This document shows, in pieces, positions 17,665 through 26,711 of a stretch of DNA of 64,000 bases. Made by a program: the position numbers and the translations under genes. The stretch is taken from contig NZ_LN831776.1 in NCBI RefSeq assembly GCF_000981585.1, positions 4,757,187 through 4,821,186 on the forward strand. The letters run 5' to 3'. Each line of letters begins with the position of its first letter. Position 1 is the first letter of the stretch. Under the pieces are notes generated by a model. The model worked only from the letters and a program-made list of their open reading frames with translations. It was not told the origin of the DNA and made no database searches. The stretch comes from Paenibacillus riograndensis SBR5 (GTDB lineage: Bacteria; Bacillota; Bacilli; Paenibacillales; Paenibacillaceae).

Positions 17665-18102
17665 ATGAAACCAATGAAACGTGTAATGATGATTCTCATG
17701 GCCTTTACCCTGTTCTTCGCTGTCACCGCGCCTGACTTTGCGGATGCGAGACGCGGAGGGGGCGGCTTCAAATCCGGAACCCGTGGATACACCACGACGC
17801 CGAAGAAATCTACTACAAATAACGTGAAACAAAGCGATAGCAGTACAGGAACAAAAGCCGGCACAGCCGCCAAAGCAAACCGTGGATTTTTCAGCGGTGG
17901 CAGCTTAATGAAAGGCCTGATGATCGGCGGGATTGCCGGCTTCCTCTTCGGCAGCATGTTTGCCGGGATGGGCGCCTTCGGGAACCTGCTTGGCTTCGCC
18001 GTCAACATGCTGGCCATCTACCTGGTCGTAATGCTGATTATGTCCTTCTTCCGCCGCAGAAAAGAACGGCGCAGACTTCAGGAACGGGATGGCCGATACT
18101 AA
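17665..18102 (+). CDS. Secreted/membrane protein with Gly-rich linker and two C-terminal helices
   Basis: 145 residues from the ATG at 17665 (MKPMKRVMMILMAFTLFF). A signal peptide or first helix is followed by RRGGGGFKSGTRG and a Ser/Thr/Lys-rich linker. Two close membrane helices follow (GLMIGGIAGFLFGSMFAGMG and LLGFAVNMLAIYLVVMLIM), and a basic tail ends the protein. GGGAGGG lies 13-19 bases upstream, so the TTG or ATG a few codons earlier are possible starts. It overlaps the next gene by 14 bases, and the two form an operon. Similar proteins beside YxcD-type genes occur in Bacillales; function unknown. Confidence 0.75.
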   Translation: MKPMKRVMMILMAFTLFFAVTAPDFADARRGGGGFKSGTRGYTTTPKKSTTNNVKQSDSSTGTKAGTAAKANRGFFSGGSLMKGLMIGGIAGFLFGSMFAGMGAFGNLLGFAVNMLAIYLVVMLIMSFFRRRKERRRLQERDGRY

Positions 18103-18391
18103 TATGGCATTGACTGTTCTAAGCATGGACGAGATCATTAACGCTATCTGCCTGCATATGGCTGAACGCAAAGGCGTCCGGGTGCAGGAGGTCCAGGTGG
18201 AGCTTAGCTGGGAGGAAGACACCGGCTATACCGCAGAGGTGTGGGTCCAAGGCCGGAGCCAGTACCTGGTCGAGTCAAACATGATCGAGGCGATCCTCCG
18301 CTATTTGGACGGTGAGTACGGCATCCGTGCCTACCGTGAGGATGTGCGGCTGGAATTGGATGAAGAGATTACGGCGGTTGTGAATACGTAA
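18089..18391 (+). CDS. YxcD family protein (DUF2653)
   Basis: 100 residues. Small acidic cytoplasmic protein: MDEIINAICLHMAERKGVRVQEVQVELSW (in part) followed by a beta hairpin (YTAEVWVQGRSQYLVESNM) and an acidic end. It matches the plan of the YxcD family as I remember it; no function is established. Its start lies inside the preceding membrane-protein gene, suggesting translational coupling. Confidence 0.7.
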   Translation: MADTNMALTVLSMDEIINAICLHMAERKGVRVQEVQVELSWEEDTGYTAEVWVQGRSQYLVESNMIEAILRYLDGEYGIRAYREDVRLELDEEITAVVNT

Positions 18392-18404
18392 ATATTCCTG
18401 TAAA

Positions 18405-19085
18405 CTGCTCACAACAAAAACGGCTGTGCCGTCCTCCATGGGACAGCGCAGCCGTCTTTGTTCTAGCGTTACCTGGAGAACGATTCCCCATGAACCTTAC
18501 GGCAACTTTTTAAGTGGAAAAAGGGACACTAATTTGCCGGAGTACCCTATCCTCGGGCAGATGAAGTGGAAAAAGGGACACTAATTCAGCCCATTTCGCC
18601 ATTGGACAGGAAAAGTGGCCCAATTAAGTTAACTTTTTCCACTTAATTCTCAGGATTTCTTAATTTCCGGAAAAATAAGTTCCCTTTTTCCAACTAGCAC
18701 CTGCGAAGAAACAGGTAAGATATTTAGACCGCCCCCCTCAGAACTCGGCCTTTGCCATCCCAACAACGGTATTTCCGCCGTTGCCCGTTAGAAATTCGTC
18801 CAACCACCCTGACGGGAATAGCAACCCTGGGCTTACGGCCGCAGGGATCCCCACCGCTCCAAAATCAACGGGGGCATGCTGAAGACGGATCGCCCTATGC
18901 CTTCACGATCTATCCGCAGCCGTTGCTGACAGGAAAGCCGTTATGGAGAGAAGCTTCGGCTATTCCTCAGGGAGGGACGGACTGAGTTGACTTTATTTGT
19001 CCCTTTCCCCTTTATTCGAGGCTCTTATCGAACGATATAACGGCTCCTGTGTCCGTAACTGCTGAAAAAGTAAGGTTTTTGGCAA
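18405..19085. repeat. Large intergenic repeat, family 1, copy with insertion
   Basis: The 1-kb gap after the YxcD gene is almost filled by a repeat also found at 26105-26610. It begins with a terminator-like stem (ACGGCTG...CAGCCGT, 18420-18463) and contains two direct AAGTGGAAAAAGGGACACTAATT-type units (18512-18534, 18563-18586; only their first 20 bases are conserved everywhere). Inverted units lie at 18622-18645 and 18673-18695. It ends with the segment GTTATGGAGAGAAG...ATAACGGCTCC. Relative to the other copy it has about 165 extra bases between roughly 18718 and 18882. Short frames inside show no ribosome site. Confidence 0.8.
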
Positions 19086-19257
19086 AATAAGGGCTCCTCA
19101 GTCCGCTTCAGTCCGCGGATGGAGCCCTATCCTCCTGCATCGCTTATATCCTCTGAGGCTTCCAAGATATCCACATTTTTTTACACTGTATAATTTCCTC
19201 TACAATGAAATAAGGGGGAAGTCGCTTCCTCCAAAACAAATAAATTTATATTTTGAA

Positions 19258-19302
19258 AAAAACGAGGGTGTTCCAAGCCATTTCGGCATGGGACACCCTT
19301 TG
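19258..19302 (-). terminator. Terminator of the S66 peptidase gene
   Basis: GGGTGTCCCATGCCG / CGGAACACCC-type stem with a CATGCC/GGCTTG inner pairing, followed by TCGTTTTTTT on the minus strand. Confidence 0.75.
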
Positions 19303-19401
19303 ATTTTGAAGGCAATTGATCCTTTCCTTCCTAATGGAAACAGGAGGAATCCTGGCTCCTGCGATGCATGAAGCCTCGGCGATCCCTTTAAATATTGCCT
19401 C

Positions 19402-20355
19402 CTATTCATAAAAATATTGTGTTATTGTTCCTGCGCCTCCGGAAACCTTCACTTCGGCATAGGCTCCATTGATCAGCGTCATTTGCGGAGGAATATGGCC
19501 ATAATCCAAATCGTAAACAACCGGAACCTGCAATTCCTCAGTCAGCTCCCTGTATACATCCTCCGCCGTATAATTTTCCATCGGTGTATTGGAGCCGCTT
19601 CTGCCGAACATGACCCCGGAGCAGTTATCGAACCAGCCCGCCAGCTTCATCTGCACCAGCGACCGCCGCAGATCTGCTGTGTTCAGTTCACAATTCTCCA
19701 AATACCATAGGATAGGTTCCTGATGAATAAAGTTTTCTTGAAAATGCCGCACATCGCCGTAGGGTGTACCGATAATATGCCGGATGACATCGATGCAGCC
19801 GCCGAGCAGCCGGCCTTGGAGGGTGACCGCTTCGCCGGATACCGTCTTCCAGTCTGTTGGCGAGGAGCGCTGGATGACGGACTCTCCGCTTGCTGTGGAC
19901 AACACGGTCTCCCACTTCGCAGTAGTCTTATCTATAACCTCCCCGCGCAAATCCCCCAAACTGGGCCCATGCGCTGTCGCAATGCCTGTCCGGAGGGTGA
20001 TCACCAGCAGCAATAGACTGATATCAGAAAAACCCATGATCCACTTATTCTTCACCTGGCTGAAATCGATATGCTCCAGCATCTCGATCAGCAGCTCTCC
20101 GCCCCAGGGCGGAAGGATCAGATCCACCTCATCGCTAGACATCATCTGATTAAATTCCTTGCCGCGCACCAGGCCGGAGGCTGATTTCGCCTTGTCATGC
20201 CGGAAGACGGTATCTCCGCAAAGGACATGATAACCTTTTTCCTCCATGCGGGTGATAGCTTGTCCGAACAGCTCCACAGATTGGGGTCCAACCCCTGCGG
20301 AGGCAGCGGTCACGCCGATGGCCGCCCCTTTTTTTATAACCGGATATGTAATCAT
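19402..20355 (-). CDS. S66 family LD-carboxypeptidase / MccF-like
   Basis: 317 residues from the ATG at 20355, behind AGGAGG. The S66 serine peptidases cut L,D-amide bonds in murein tetrapeptides or inactivate microcin C-type peptides. Catalytic residues: the serine in MGFSDIS (about 110), Glu in ENCELNTADLRRSL and His in DYGHIPPQMTL near the C-terminus. LPPWGGEL matches the family substrate box. Length and the absence of a signal peptide fit a cytoplasmic enzyme. MccF versus LdcA activity cannot be told apart from sequence alone. Confidence 0.9.
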   Translation of the reverse strand: MITYPVIKKGAAIGVTAASAGVGPQSVELFGQAITRMEEKGYHVLCGDTVFRHDKAKSASGLVRGKEFNQMMSSDEVDLILPPWGGELLIEMLEHIDFSQVKNKWIMGFSDISLLLLVITLRTGIATAHGPSLGDLRGEVIDKTTAKWETVLSTASGESVIQRSSPTDWKTVSGEAVTLQGRLLGGCIDVIRHIIGTPYGDVRHFQENFIHQEPILWYLENCELNTADLRRSLVQMKLAGWFDNCSGVMFGRSGSNTPMENYTAEDVYRELTEELQVPVVYDLDYGHIPPQMTLINGAYAEVKVSGGAGTITQYFYE

Positions 20356-20505
20356 CTTAAGCCTCCTGTAACTTACTGATCTTTCTTCATAGTCTATCAT
20401 TCTTCCCCATGCCCGGGAAAAGAAAAACCGTTTCCACCAAGCGGTCAGCCTGAATGGAGACGGTCTATTGCGGTTACAGCACCGGCCACTACTATAATCA
20501 CATGA

Positions 20506-20850
20506 TCAGATCAGAAATATGGCCAGCAGCTCAAACAGCACCAGAGGCAGGATCGCATTGTTCGGGTATGGATAAGGATACGGATAAGGATACGGGTTAT
20601 AATAGGGATTGTAGTAACCCCGCCCCATATCTGTGGGACACTCAACCATAAGATACATATGCTTGTTGTCCATCCCGGCAATGGTTCCTTCATGCACCTG
20701 ACCGTCAATCGTCTTTACGCTGACTTTGTGGTTTAAATATGGCATACAAGAGTGATGGAGCGACTCGCGGACTCCGTGCAGGTGCTGGACAACGGCGGGA
20801 TCGGCCTGATAGATTACCGTCGCAGGCTGACCTGACTGATAGAATGACAT
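20506..20850 (-). CDS. Sm-like small protein with Tyr-Pro repeat and hydrophobic C-terminus
   Basis: 114 residues, ATG behind GGAGGT. After a 40-residue N-terminal region with several His, it has an Sm-like segment (NHKVSVKTIDGQVHEGTIAGM, DNKHMYLMVE), a Tyr/Asn/Pro tract with five YP units, and a hydrophobic end (AILPLVLFELLAIFLI). The DNA of the tract is a 12-base tandem repeat (GGATACGGATAA), so its length may vary by slippage. It is the paralog of the gene at 5925-6176. It follows the Asp23/Gls24 gene on the same strand. Function unknown. Confidence 0.68.
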   Translation of the reverse strand: MSFYQSGQPATVIYQADPAVVQHLHGVRESLHHSCMPYLNHKVSVKTIDGQVHEGTIAGMDNKHMYLMVECPTDMGRGYYNPYYNPYPYPYPYPYPNNAILPLVLFELLAIFLI

Positions 20851-20930
20851 CGCTGGATGACCTCCGTAATTGGTTTTGCTCCATTCTATGCGGTTGCCCA
20901 GGGCACGGTGCCTAATCCGGGGAAGCAGAT

Positions 20931-21278
20931 CTACGGAAGAGCCAGCTTCTCAACCCGGATGTTCACTACGCCAAGCGTCAGGCCGAGCATATTCTCCACT
21001 GCACTGCGGACATTCTGCTGCACGCTTTTGCATACCTCCTGAATCGCGTATCCATAGTTAATAATGACTTGCAGATGAATGGCTACATCCTCTTCTGTAA
21101 CTTCCACAGACAATCCCTTCTTGCTGATTTTTCCGCCCAGGCGTTTGGCCAGATTTCCGGTAACCGTGCTGCCGGACATTCCTGCGATTCCCGGAGTATC
21201 CATCACCGCATAGCCGATAATCGCCGATATCACCCGGTCGGAAATATTCACCAGACCTTTGTGAGAATCCTGTTCCAT
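20931..21278 (-). CDS. Asp23/Gls24 family envelope stress protein
   Basis: 115 residues, ATG behind AAGGAGGA. The family box ISDRVISAIIGYAVMDTPGIAGM is at residues 12-34 and VEVTEEDVAIHLQVIINYGYAI at 60-80, followed by the amphipathic C-terminal helix and VNIRVEKL. Asp23-type proteins associate with the membrane through a partner and respond to envelope stress. It lies 39 bases after the AI-2E permease gene on the same strand. Confidence 0.9.
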   Translation of the reverse strand: MEQDSHKGLVNISDRVISAIIGYAVMDTPGIAGMSGSTVTGNLAKRLGGKISKKGLSVEVTEEDVAIHLQVIINYGYAIQEVCKSVQQNVRSAVENMLGLTLGVVNIRVEKLALP

Positions 21279-21317
21279 TCCTATTCCTCCTTAAGTATGG
21301 TTAGGCATTGCCCCGTT

Positions 21318-22424
21318 TTAATCCACTGCATCCGCAGACAGCTGCGGCTCCTCCGGCCAGCGCTGGCGCATATACAGCTGATGCAGCTTGACCGTAATAA
21401 TTTTGAGCATCATATAGACCGGAATAATCAGCAGTATCCCGATAATACCGCCAAAGTCCCCTCCGGCCAGTACCAGAATGATCGTAGTCAGCGGATGGAT
21501 ATCCAGGCTTTTTCCAAAAATATAGGGTGCCACCAGGTTATCCTGAATCTGCTGTGCGACAAGCACAACCACGATGGACCAGATTGCCGTCGAAGGCGAC
21601 TCCATTAGTCCGATAATGAAAATGGGCACGGTGGACAGAATGGCTCCGATAAACGGGATAAAGTTCATAAGTACAGCCACCACTGTCAACAGCAGGGCAT
21701 ATGGCAGACCAATGAGCAGAAAACCAAGATACATCAATACTCCGAGCGCCAGATTCACCAGCACCCTGCCTACGATGAAATTGCTCATCGCCTCATCAAT
21801 GTCCGCAACAACTCCCTCTCCTTCCTTATGGAAGCGTTTTGGGAAGAAGCTCACCACTTTTACGCCGAACTTTCCGCCTTCCTTAAGCATGTAGAATAAC
21901 AGAATCGGGAAGGTAAAGAGCACTACTGCGAAATTGGATACAAAAGAAAACAGTTCAGACATAGAATTCGACAATAGCGAAAACCCTTTATTTAAGTAGT
22001 TCATCAGCTGTCCTGCCGGATTCATATCCGCCGGAATCAGTGAAGACAGCAGCTTGCTGTCCTCCAGCTTCGTGAGTTGTTCACCCAGCGCATTGAACAC
22101 GTTTGGCATATTGTTGCCGAGATTCACCAGCTGGCTTTTTAATGAAGGCCAGACCCCGACACTGAAAGCCAGAAGCAGAACCGCAATGCTCAGATAGACC
22201 AGCAGGATGGCTGCCGTCCGGTTCAGCTTGCGTGACTCGAGCCAGTTGATCAGCGGCCTCAGGAGATAAAAGAAGAATACCGCCAGCATCAGCGGCACAA
22301 TGACCACACGGAACAAAGACAGGACGGGTGTAAAAATAAACTTTACCTGAGTGCCCAAGTAGATAATTCCCAGCACCAGCAGAACCGCAATACAAATGCG
22401 GATAAACAAATTTAATTTGGCCAT
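21318..22424 (-). CDS. AI-2E family transporter
   Basis: 368 residues. Polytopic membrane protein with about eight helices: two near the N-terminus (LFIRICIAVLLVLGIIYLG and FRVVIVPLMLAVFFFYLL), a long extracytoplasmic stretch, and a C-terminal helix group containing FIPFIGAILSTVPIFIIGL and the closing GGDFGGIIGILLIIPVYMM. The superfamily includes efflux and Na+/H+ transport proteins; the AI-2 export role applies to few members and is not implied here. Confidence 0.9.
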   Translation of the reverse strand: MAKLNLFIRICIAVLLVLGIIYLGTQVKFIFTPVLSLFRVVIVPLMLAVFFFYLLRPLINWLESRKLNRTAAILLVYLSIAVLLLAFSVGVWPSLKSQLVNLGNNMPNVFNALGEQLTKLEDSKLLSSLIPADMNPAGQLMNYLNKGFSLLSNSMSELFSFVSNFAVVLFTFPILLFYMLKEGGKFGVKVVSFFPKRFHKEGEGVVADIDEAMSNFIVGRVLVNLALGVLMYLGFLLIGLPYALLLTVVAVLMNFIPFIGAILSTVPIFIIGLMESPSTAIWSIVVVLVAQQIQDNLVAPYIFGKSLDIHPLTTIILVLAGGDFGGIIGILLIIPVYMMLKIITVKLHQLYMRQRWPEEPQLSADAVD

Positions 22425-22458
22425 GATCCTCTCCCTTTACTGAATTCATCCGTCCGCA

Positions 22459-23880
22459 TTATTTCGGAACCCGGATGGTAAATACCGTCGGTTCTCCCTC
22501 TCTGCTCGCAAGCTCCAGCGAACCGCCCATCTTCTCGGCGTTTTTCTTCGCGATGGATAACCCCAGCCCGGTTCCGCCGCTTGCGGTGCTGCGGGCTTCA
22601 TCTCCCCGGACGAACGGGTCGAAGATCGTAGACCAGAGCTCCTTCGGAATACCCACTCCATTGTCGGCAATCTCAATACGAATCTCTGTATCCTCCGGAA
22701 AGACGCTGACCCGCAGGTGTGTGCCGTTGGGATTGTAAGCCAGCGCATTAGAGATCAGATTATTGACAACACTTGCGAACAGCTCCGGATCATAATGGGC
22801 ATACATTTCCTCTTCCGGCACCTGAAGCTGAAGCTGGAAGTCCTTTTGCTCGATTTCGCCGTAGGTGTCGGCAACGATCTCCCGCAGGTGATCCCCCAGC
22901 TCAAGCCGTTCCGTGCGGAGAATGAAATCCGGTGAGTCCAGCTTCAGCAGCTCCAGCATATGCTGGATCAGCTTGGTCACCTGTACGGATTTGCTGTAAA
23001 TATAATTCAAGTATTTCGTCTGCCGTTCAGGGTCGGTCCCCCGGCCCTCCATTAAGGCCTGTGCATAGCCCTGGATACTCGTAATCGGTGTTTTCAGATC
23101 ATGGGACAGGTCTACCATCAGCCGCTGCTTGCTTTTTTCGGCCCGCCGCTTCTCTTCTGTAGTCTTCTCAATCACATCAGCCATGTAATTGAAGCTTTCC
23201 CCGATCCGCAGAAATTCCGTCTCCGCATACAGGGCAATCCGCGTGCTGTAGTGCCCCTCCATCATCTGCTTCAGTCCGAGATTCAGCACCCGCAGCGGCT
23301 TCTTGATGCGTCTGGTGACCCAATAGCTATATACAAAAATCAGCAGCAGTATGAGCCCGCTGACCAAAAATACGTAGAAAAACACAGAATGGTTCAAATA
23401 AGAAACCAGCAATTCATTATCAATGGACACTTTGATCACATCGCGGGGGATTTTGAGCAGCAGCCAGGCTGCCTGCCCGTCTCCCTCTATTTTGGCAATC
23501 GAATAATAATAAGGCTGATCCTTACGGTTCTCCAGACCCAGGAATAAACGGTCTTCATCGTAGGACCGGATCTGGTCCTCCTTATCCCCAACGACCCGGA
23601 TCACTTGCTTATTGGAATCAAGCAGCTCCAGCCAGCCTCCGCTATGCAGCAGTTGGGCACTTCGCGGCCCTTCGCCCAGTTCTTCGAGATATTGACCGGC
23701 TTCGACCGGAAGATTCGGGTCTGTGAGCCGCTTGTCAAGAATCATGTGGGTGATATCCTTCTGGATAAAAAGATAGACTCCAAGCACGAGCAGCAACAGC
23801 ATGCAGTTGAACAGCAGAAAATCCAGGGTGAGTGATGTCTGCAGCGGACGGTTGTCTCTACTTTTCCACGGGTGCTTCAA
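22459..23880 (-). CDS. Membrane sensor histidine kinase
   Basis: 473 residues. Membrane helix at about 18-40 (LDFLLFNCMLLLLVLGVYLF), an extracytoplasmic domain of about 125 residues, a second helix (FFYVFLVSGLILLLIFVYSYW), then a HAMP region. The H-box is VDLSHDLKTPITSIQGYAQ (His about 254). N box VVNNLISNALAYNP, G1 box IADNGVGIP, and G2 box GGTGLGLSIAKK follow. It overlaps the response regulator gene by 23 bases. The ligand is unknown; the adjacent permease and Gls24 genes suggest an envelope signal, which is inference. Confidence 0.93.
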   Translation of the reverse strand: MKHPWKSRDNRPLQTSLTLDFLLFNCMLLLLVLGVYLFIQKDITHMILDKRLTDPNLPVEAGQYLEELGEGPRSAQLLHSGGWLELLDSNKQVIRVVGDKEDQIRSYDEDRLFLGLENRKDQPYYYSIAKIEGDGQAAWLLLKIPRDVIKVSIDNELLVSYLNHSVFFYVFLVSGLILLLIFVYSYWVTRRIKKPLRVLNLGLKQMMEGHYSTRIALYAETEFLRIGESFNYMADVIEKTTEEKRRAEKSKQRLMVDLSHDLKTPITSIQGYAQALMEGRGTDPERQTKYLNYIYSKSVQVTKLIQHMLELLKLDSPDFILRTERLELGDHLREIVADTYGEIEQKDFQLQLQVPEEEMYAHYDPELFASVVNNLISNALAYNPNGTHLRVSVFPEDTEIRIEIADNGVGIPKELWSTIFDPFVRGDEARSTASGGTGLGLSIAKKNAEKMGGSLELASREGEPTVFTIRVPK

Positions 23881-24562
23881 TTTTGTACCCCAATCCCCTG
23901 ATCGTCTTCAGGTATTCCGGCTTCTTGGAATCACGCTCGATCTTATCGCGGATATTGCTGATATGCACCATAATACTGTTGTCTTCATAGACATAGAAGT
24001 CTTCCCAGACGGCTTCATAAATCTTTTTGCGGGTGAATACCCGGCCCGGCTGCTCCATCAGAAGCTCCAGGATTTTGTATTCCGTAGAGGTCAGTGCAAC
24101 CGGTTCTCCGTCCACCTCAACCTGACAGCTGCTCCGGTCAAGCAGCAATCGTCCGAGCACAATCTGTTCCTTCTTCTTCTCCTGGACGGCCGGAGCATCG
24201 AACTCATGAACCCGCCGCAGCATGGAACCTACACGGGCAACGATTTCCAGCGGATTGAACGGCTTGGAGATATAATCATCCGCTCCCAGCTCAAGGCCCA
24301 GGATTTTATCATGGTATTGGCTTTTGGCTGATAGAAACAGCACTGGAAAATGATCATTTTCACGGATTCGCTTGAGCAGCTGCAGCCCGTCCATACCCGG
24401 CATCATAATATCGAGAATCGCCAGGTCCACGGTGTGGCTCTGCATCAGCTTCAAAGCTTCGTTCCCGTTCTGTGCTTGCAAAATGTTGTATTCCTTCTCC
24501 AGATACAACTGCAGAAGCTCAACAATCTCCAATTCATCGTCGGCAATCAGAATGGTATACAT
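23858..24562 (-). CDS. OmpR-family response regulator
   Basis: 234 residues. Receiver domain with acidic pocket DDE (9-11), phosphoacceptor Asp in AILDIMMPGMDG (about 52), Ser/Thr in VLFLSAKS and Lys in YISKPFNP. The winged-helix C-terminal domain has LTSTEYKILELLMEQPGRVFTR (in part) and VMVHISNIRDKIE-like recognition helix, ending in IRGLGYKIE. It is encoded before its kinase, with overlapping genes. Confidence 0.95.
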   Translation of the reverse strand: MYTILIADDELEIVELLQLYLEKEYNILQAQNGNEALKLMQSHTVDLAILDIMMPGMDGLQLLKRIRENDHFPVLFLSAKSQYHDKILGLELGADDYISKPFNPLEIVARVGSMLRRVHEFDAPAVQEKKKEQIVLGRLLLDRSSCQVEVDGEPVALTSTEYKILELLMEQPGRVFTRKKIYEAVWEDFYVYEDNSIMVHISNIRDKIERDSKKPEYLKTIRGLGYKIEAPVEK

Positions 24563-24667
24563 GGTGAATCCCCCTCTATCTTTTCCCGCAAGGCGCGTTA
24601 ATTGTAACTATAGCCTGCCATTCTTAATCCAGTCTAAACCAAATCTAAAGAAAAGATAAAGTTTTAT

Positions 24668-24715
24668 GATACAAAAAAACCGCACACCGGGCGGGTTTCC
24701 GGGTACGGCCTTCCT
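24668..24715 (-). terminator. Terminator of the DegV gene
   Basis: CCGTACCCGG...CCGGTGTGCGG followed by TTTTTTTG on the minus strand, just past the stop at 24736. Confidence 0.7.
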
Positions 24716-24735
24716 GACAGCGTGAAGAGCGGGTG

Positions 24736-25575
24736 TTAAAAAGCCACGCCGATTCCGCCTTCGCCCGCATAGGTGCCCATCACAGGTCCCATACTGGAAA
24801 ATAGGATCTCTTTGAAGGGATGCTTTTCCAGAATCCGCTCCTTGATCTCCTGCGCCAGCTTCTCACAGTTGCTGTGCACAATGGCAATCACCGCTTTTTC
24901 GTAATCATGCTGTTTGTGTTCCAGCTTTGCCAGCAGGTGACTCAGCGCTTTGGGAAGCCCGCGTGTTTTTTCTACCACCTCAACGGTCCCTTCATCGCTG
25001 ATTTTCAGCAGCAGCTTGATGTTCAATACGGAAGCCACTGCGCCGGACAGCCGGTTCAGCCGCCCGCCCTTAATCACATTCTCCAGCGTATCCAGCGTAA
25101 AGTATGCGTTCACTTCCCCGATCTTATCCAGGACCATCTGCTTAAGCTCCGCCAGACTGGAGCAGGTCAGCGACCATTTGGCCGTAAAAGCGACAATGAG
25201 GGACAGGCCCCCGGAAAAGTTCTTCGAATCTATAATCTCAATGGCATTGGAATGCCCTTCTTCTTCATATAAATCCTTGGCAATTACCGCCGCCTGATAA
25301 GTGCTGCTTATATTCGAGGACATACAGACAACCATAATATCGGTGCCCGGTTCCACTTGTTTGAATTTGTTCAGGAATACCTGCGGACTGGGGCTGGCTG
25401 TCTTAGGCAGCTCCTTGGATTCACGCATTTTGGCATAAAAAGCCTGGGTATCCGCATCCTCCGGCATCAGCTCATGCCCAAAGTGAACCGGCAAATGAAC
25501 GATGTCAACGTTATATTTTTCTGCATACTCCAAGGGTAAATCAGAACCGCTATCGGTAATAATCTTGATGGGCAT
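24736..25575 (-). CDS. DegV family fatty-acid-binding protein
   Basis: 279 residues. DegV/FakB proteins bind a fatty acid and present it to the FakA kinase. The N-terminal IITDSGSDLPLEYAEKYNVDIVHLPVHF, in part, is the family signature. TASPSPQVFLNKF, CMSSNISSTYQAA and IEIIDSKNFSGGLSL line the acyl pocket in known structures. It ends GPVMGTYAGEGGIGVAF. No FakA gene is in the window, so the FakB role is inference. Confidence 0.92.
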   Translation of the reverse strand: MPIKIITDSGSDLPLEYAEKYNVDIVHLPVHFGHELMPEDADTQAFYAKMRESKELPKTASPSPQVFLNKFKQVEPGTDIMVVCMSSNISSTYQAAVIAKDLYEEEGHSNAIEIIDSKNFSGGLSLIVAFTAKWSLTCSSLAELKQMVLDKIGEVNAYFTLDTLENVIKGGRLNRLSGAVASVLNIKLLLKISDEGTVEVVEKTRGLPKALSHLLAKLEHKQHDYEKAVIAIVHSNCEKLAQEIKERILEKHPFKEILFSSMGPVMGTYAGEGGIGVAF

Positions 25576-25740
25576 CAGGGTGCTCTCCTTTCAATTCTAT
25601 TTCATTATAGTTAGCCAGATAAGCGATCAATAGTACATTTTATAACTTGTCAAACAGCCCGTTTTATGCTATCTAAGCTTTCTTAAGCTATCCTGATGTG
25701 ATATGGTGGAAGCATAAGCCTACAGAAATGGAGTGTAATC

Positions 25741-25956
25741 ATGAGCAAGGGAAGAGTATGGAACAAAGGCAAGCATAACGGGCGGGGGCTGTCGAAGAAG
25801 AATATAGCGGCAGAGGTAACAGATAACAAGTCACAACCAGCGCCGGCCCCTGAGGAAAGCTTTATTCCGCGCATTGATACGGTCAAGCCGATGAACCGCA
25901 GCAACTGGGTAACCCGGCCAGCACGGGTGGTGCCGAAGGAACCGGAGAATAAATAA
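25741..25956 (+). CDS. Small basic protein of unknown function
   Basis: 71 residues, ATG behind GGAGTG. Basic N-terminus (MSKGRVWNKGKHNGRGLSKK), an Ala/Pro-rich centre, and a C-terminus with TVKPMNRSNWVTRPARVVPKE. No membrane segment or known motif. It is divergent from degV and stands alone. Confidence 0.55.
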   Translation: MSKGRVWNKGKHNGRGLSKKNIAAEVTDNKSQPAPAPEESFIPRIDTVKPMNRSNWVTRPARVVPKEPENK

Positions 25957-26104
25957 TGATCCGTGATACAAGTAGAAACGGCTACGCCGTCCTTATTAGG
26001 AGCCTATGCTTCCGAAGCAGCGATACAGAGTATCGCTTTCAGGTACCCGTTTCAGCGAGAAATAGAAGGAACATTTATAGCGTGAAGCATATAAATTCTT
26101 ATAT

Positions 26105-26610
26105 TTGAACCAAAACGGCTGTGCGGTCCTCCACGGGACAGCGCAGCCGTCTTGGTTCTAGCGTTACCTTGGAGAACGACTCCCCATGAATCCTACGGCA
26201 ACTTTTTAAGTGGAAAAAGGTTAACTAATTTGCCGAAGTTCCCTATTCTCGGGCAGATGAAGTGGAAAAAGGGACACTAATTCAGCCCATTTCACCATCG
26301 GACAAGAAATGTGGCCCAATTAGGTATACTTTTTCCACTTCAATCTCAGGATTTCTTAATTTCCGGAAAAATAAGTTCCCTTTTTCCAACTAGCACCTGC
26401 GAAGAAGCCGGTAAAGACGGATCGCCCTATTCCTTCGCGATCGATCCGCAGCCGTTACGGACAGGAGAGCCGTTATGGATAGAAGATTCGGCTATTCCGC
26501 AGGACTACGGACTCAGATGCCTTTATTTCTCCCTTTCCCCTTGATTCCAGGCTCCATCGAACGTTATAACGGCTCCTGAGTCCGTAACTGCAGATAAAAT
26601 TACAGAAAAA
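26105..26610. repeat. Large intergenic repeat, family 1, short copy
   Basis: By eye this copy is close to 18405-19085 along most of its length, in the same orientation. It has the terminator-like stem (ACGGCTG...CAGCCGT), two direct units (26208-26230 and 26259-26282), two inverted units (about 26318-26341 and 26369-26392), and the distal segment with ATAACGGCTCC. It lacks the 165-base insertion of the other copy. It fills most of the 755-base gap between the 71-residue gene and the hyu operon. The frame at 26311-26544 has no ribosome site and is not a gene. Confidence 0.8.
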
Positions 26611-26646
26611 GGGGAAGTCTGTTCACCCACATATAAATTATCTTTT

Positions 26647-26686
26647 AAAAAAGGGATGAACCGAGTATTGCCGCGGCTCATCCCTT
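26647..26686 (-). terminator. Terminator of the hyu operon
   Basis: AAGGGATGA...TCATCCCTT stem with GCCG/CGGT inner pairing, followed by TTTTAAAAG on the minus strand past the last hyuB stop. Confidence 0.8.
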
Positions 26687-26711
26687 ACTGATTGTTGGGG
26701 CTGAATTCAAT

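Noticed and set aside
18752..18985. 77-codon open frame in the other repeat copy
   Set aside because: It spans the junction of the 165-base insertion and has no ribosome site.
26311..26544. 77-codon open frame in the intergenic repeat
   Set aside because: It lies wholly inside the family 1 repeat, lacks a ribosome site, and the homologous copy at 18.7-19.0 kb breaks the frame.
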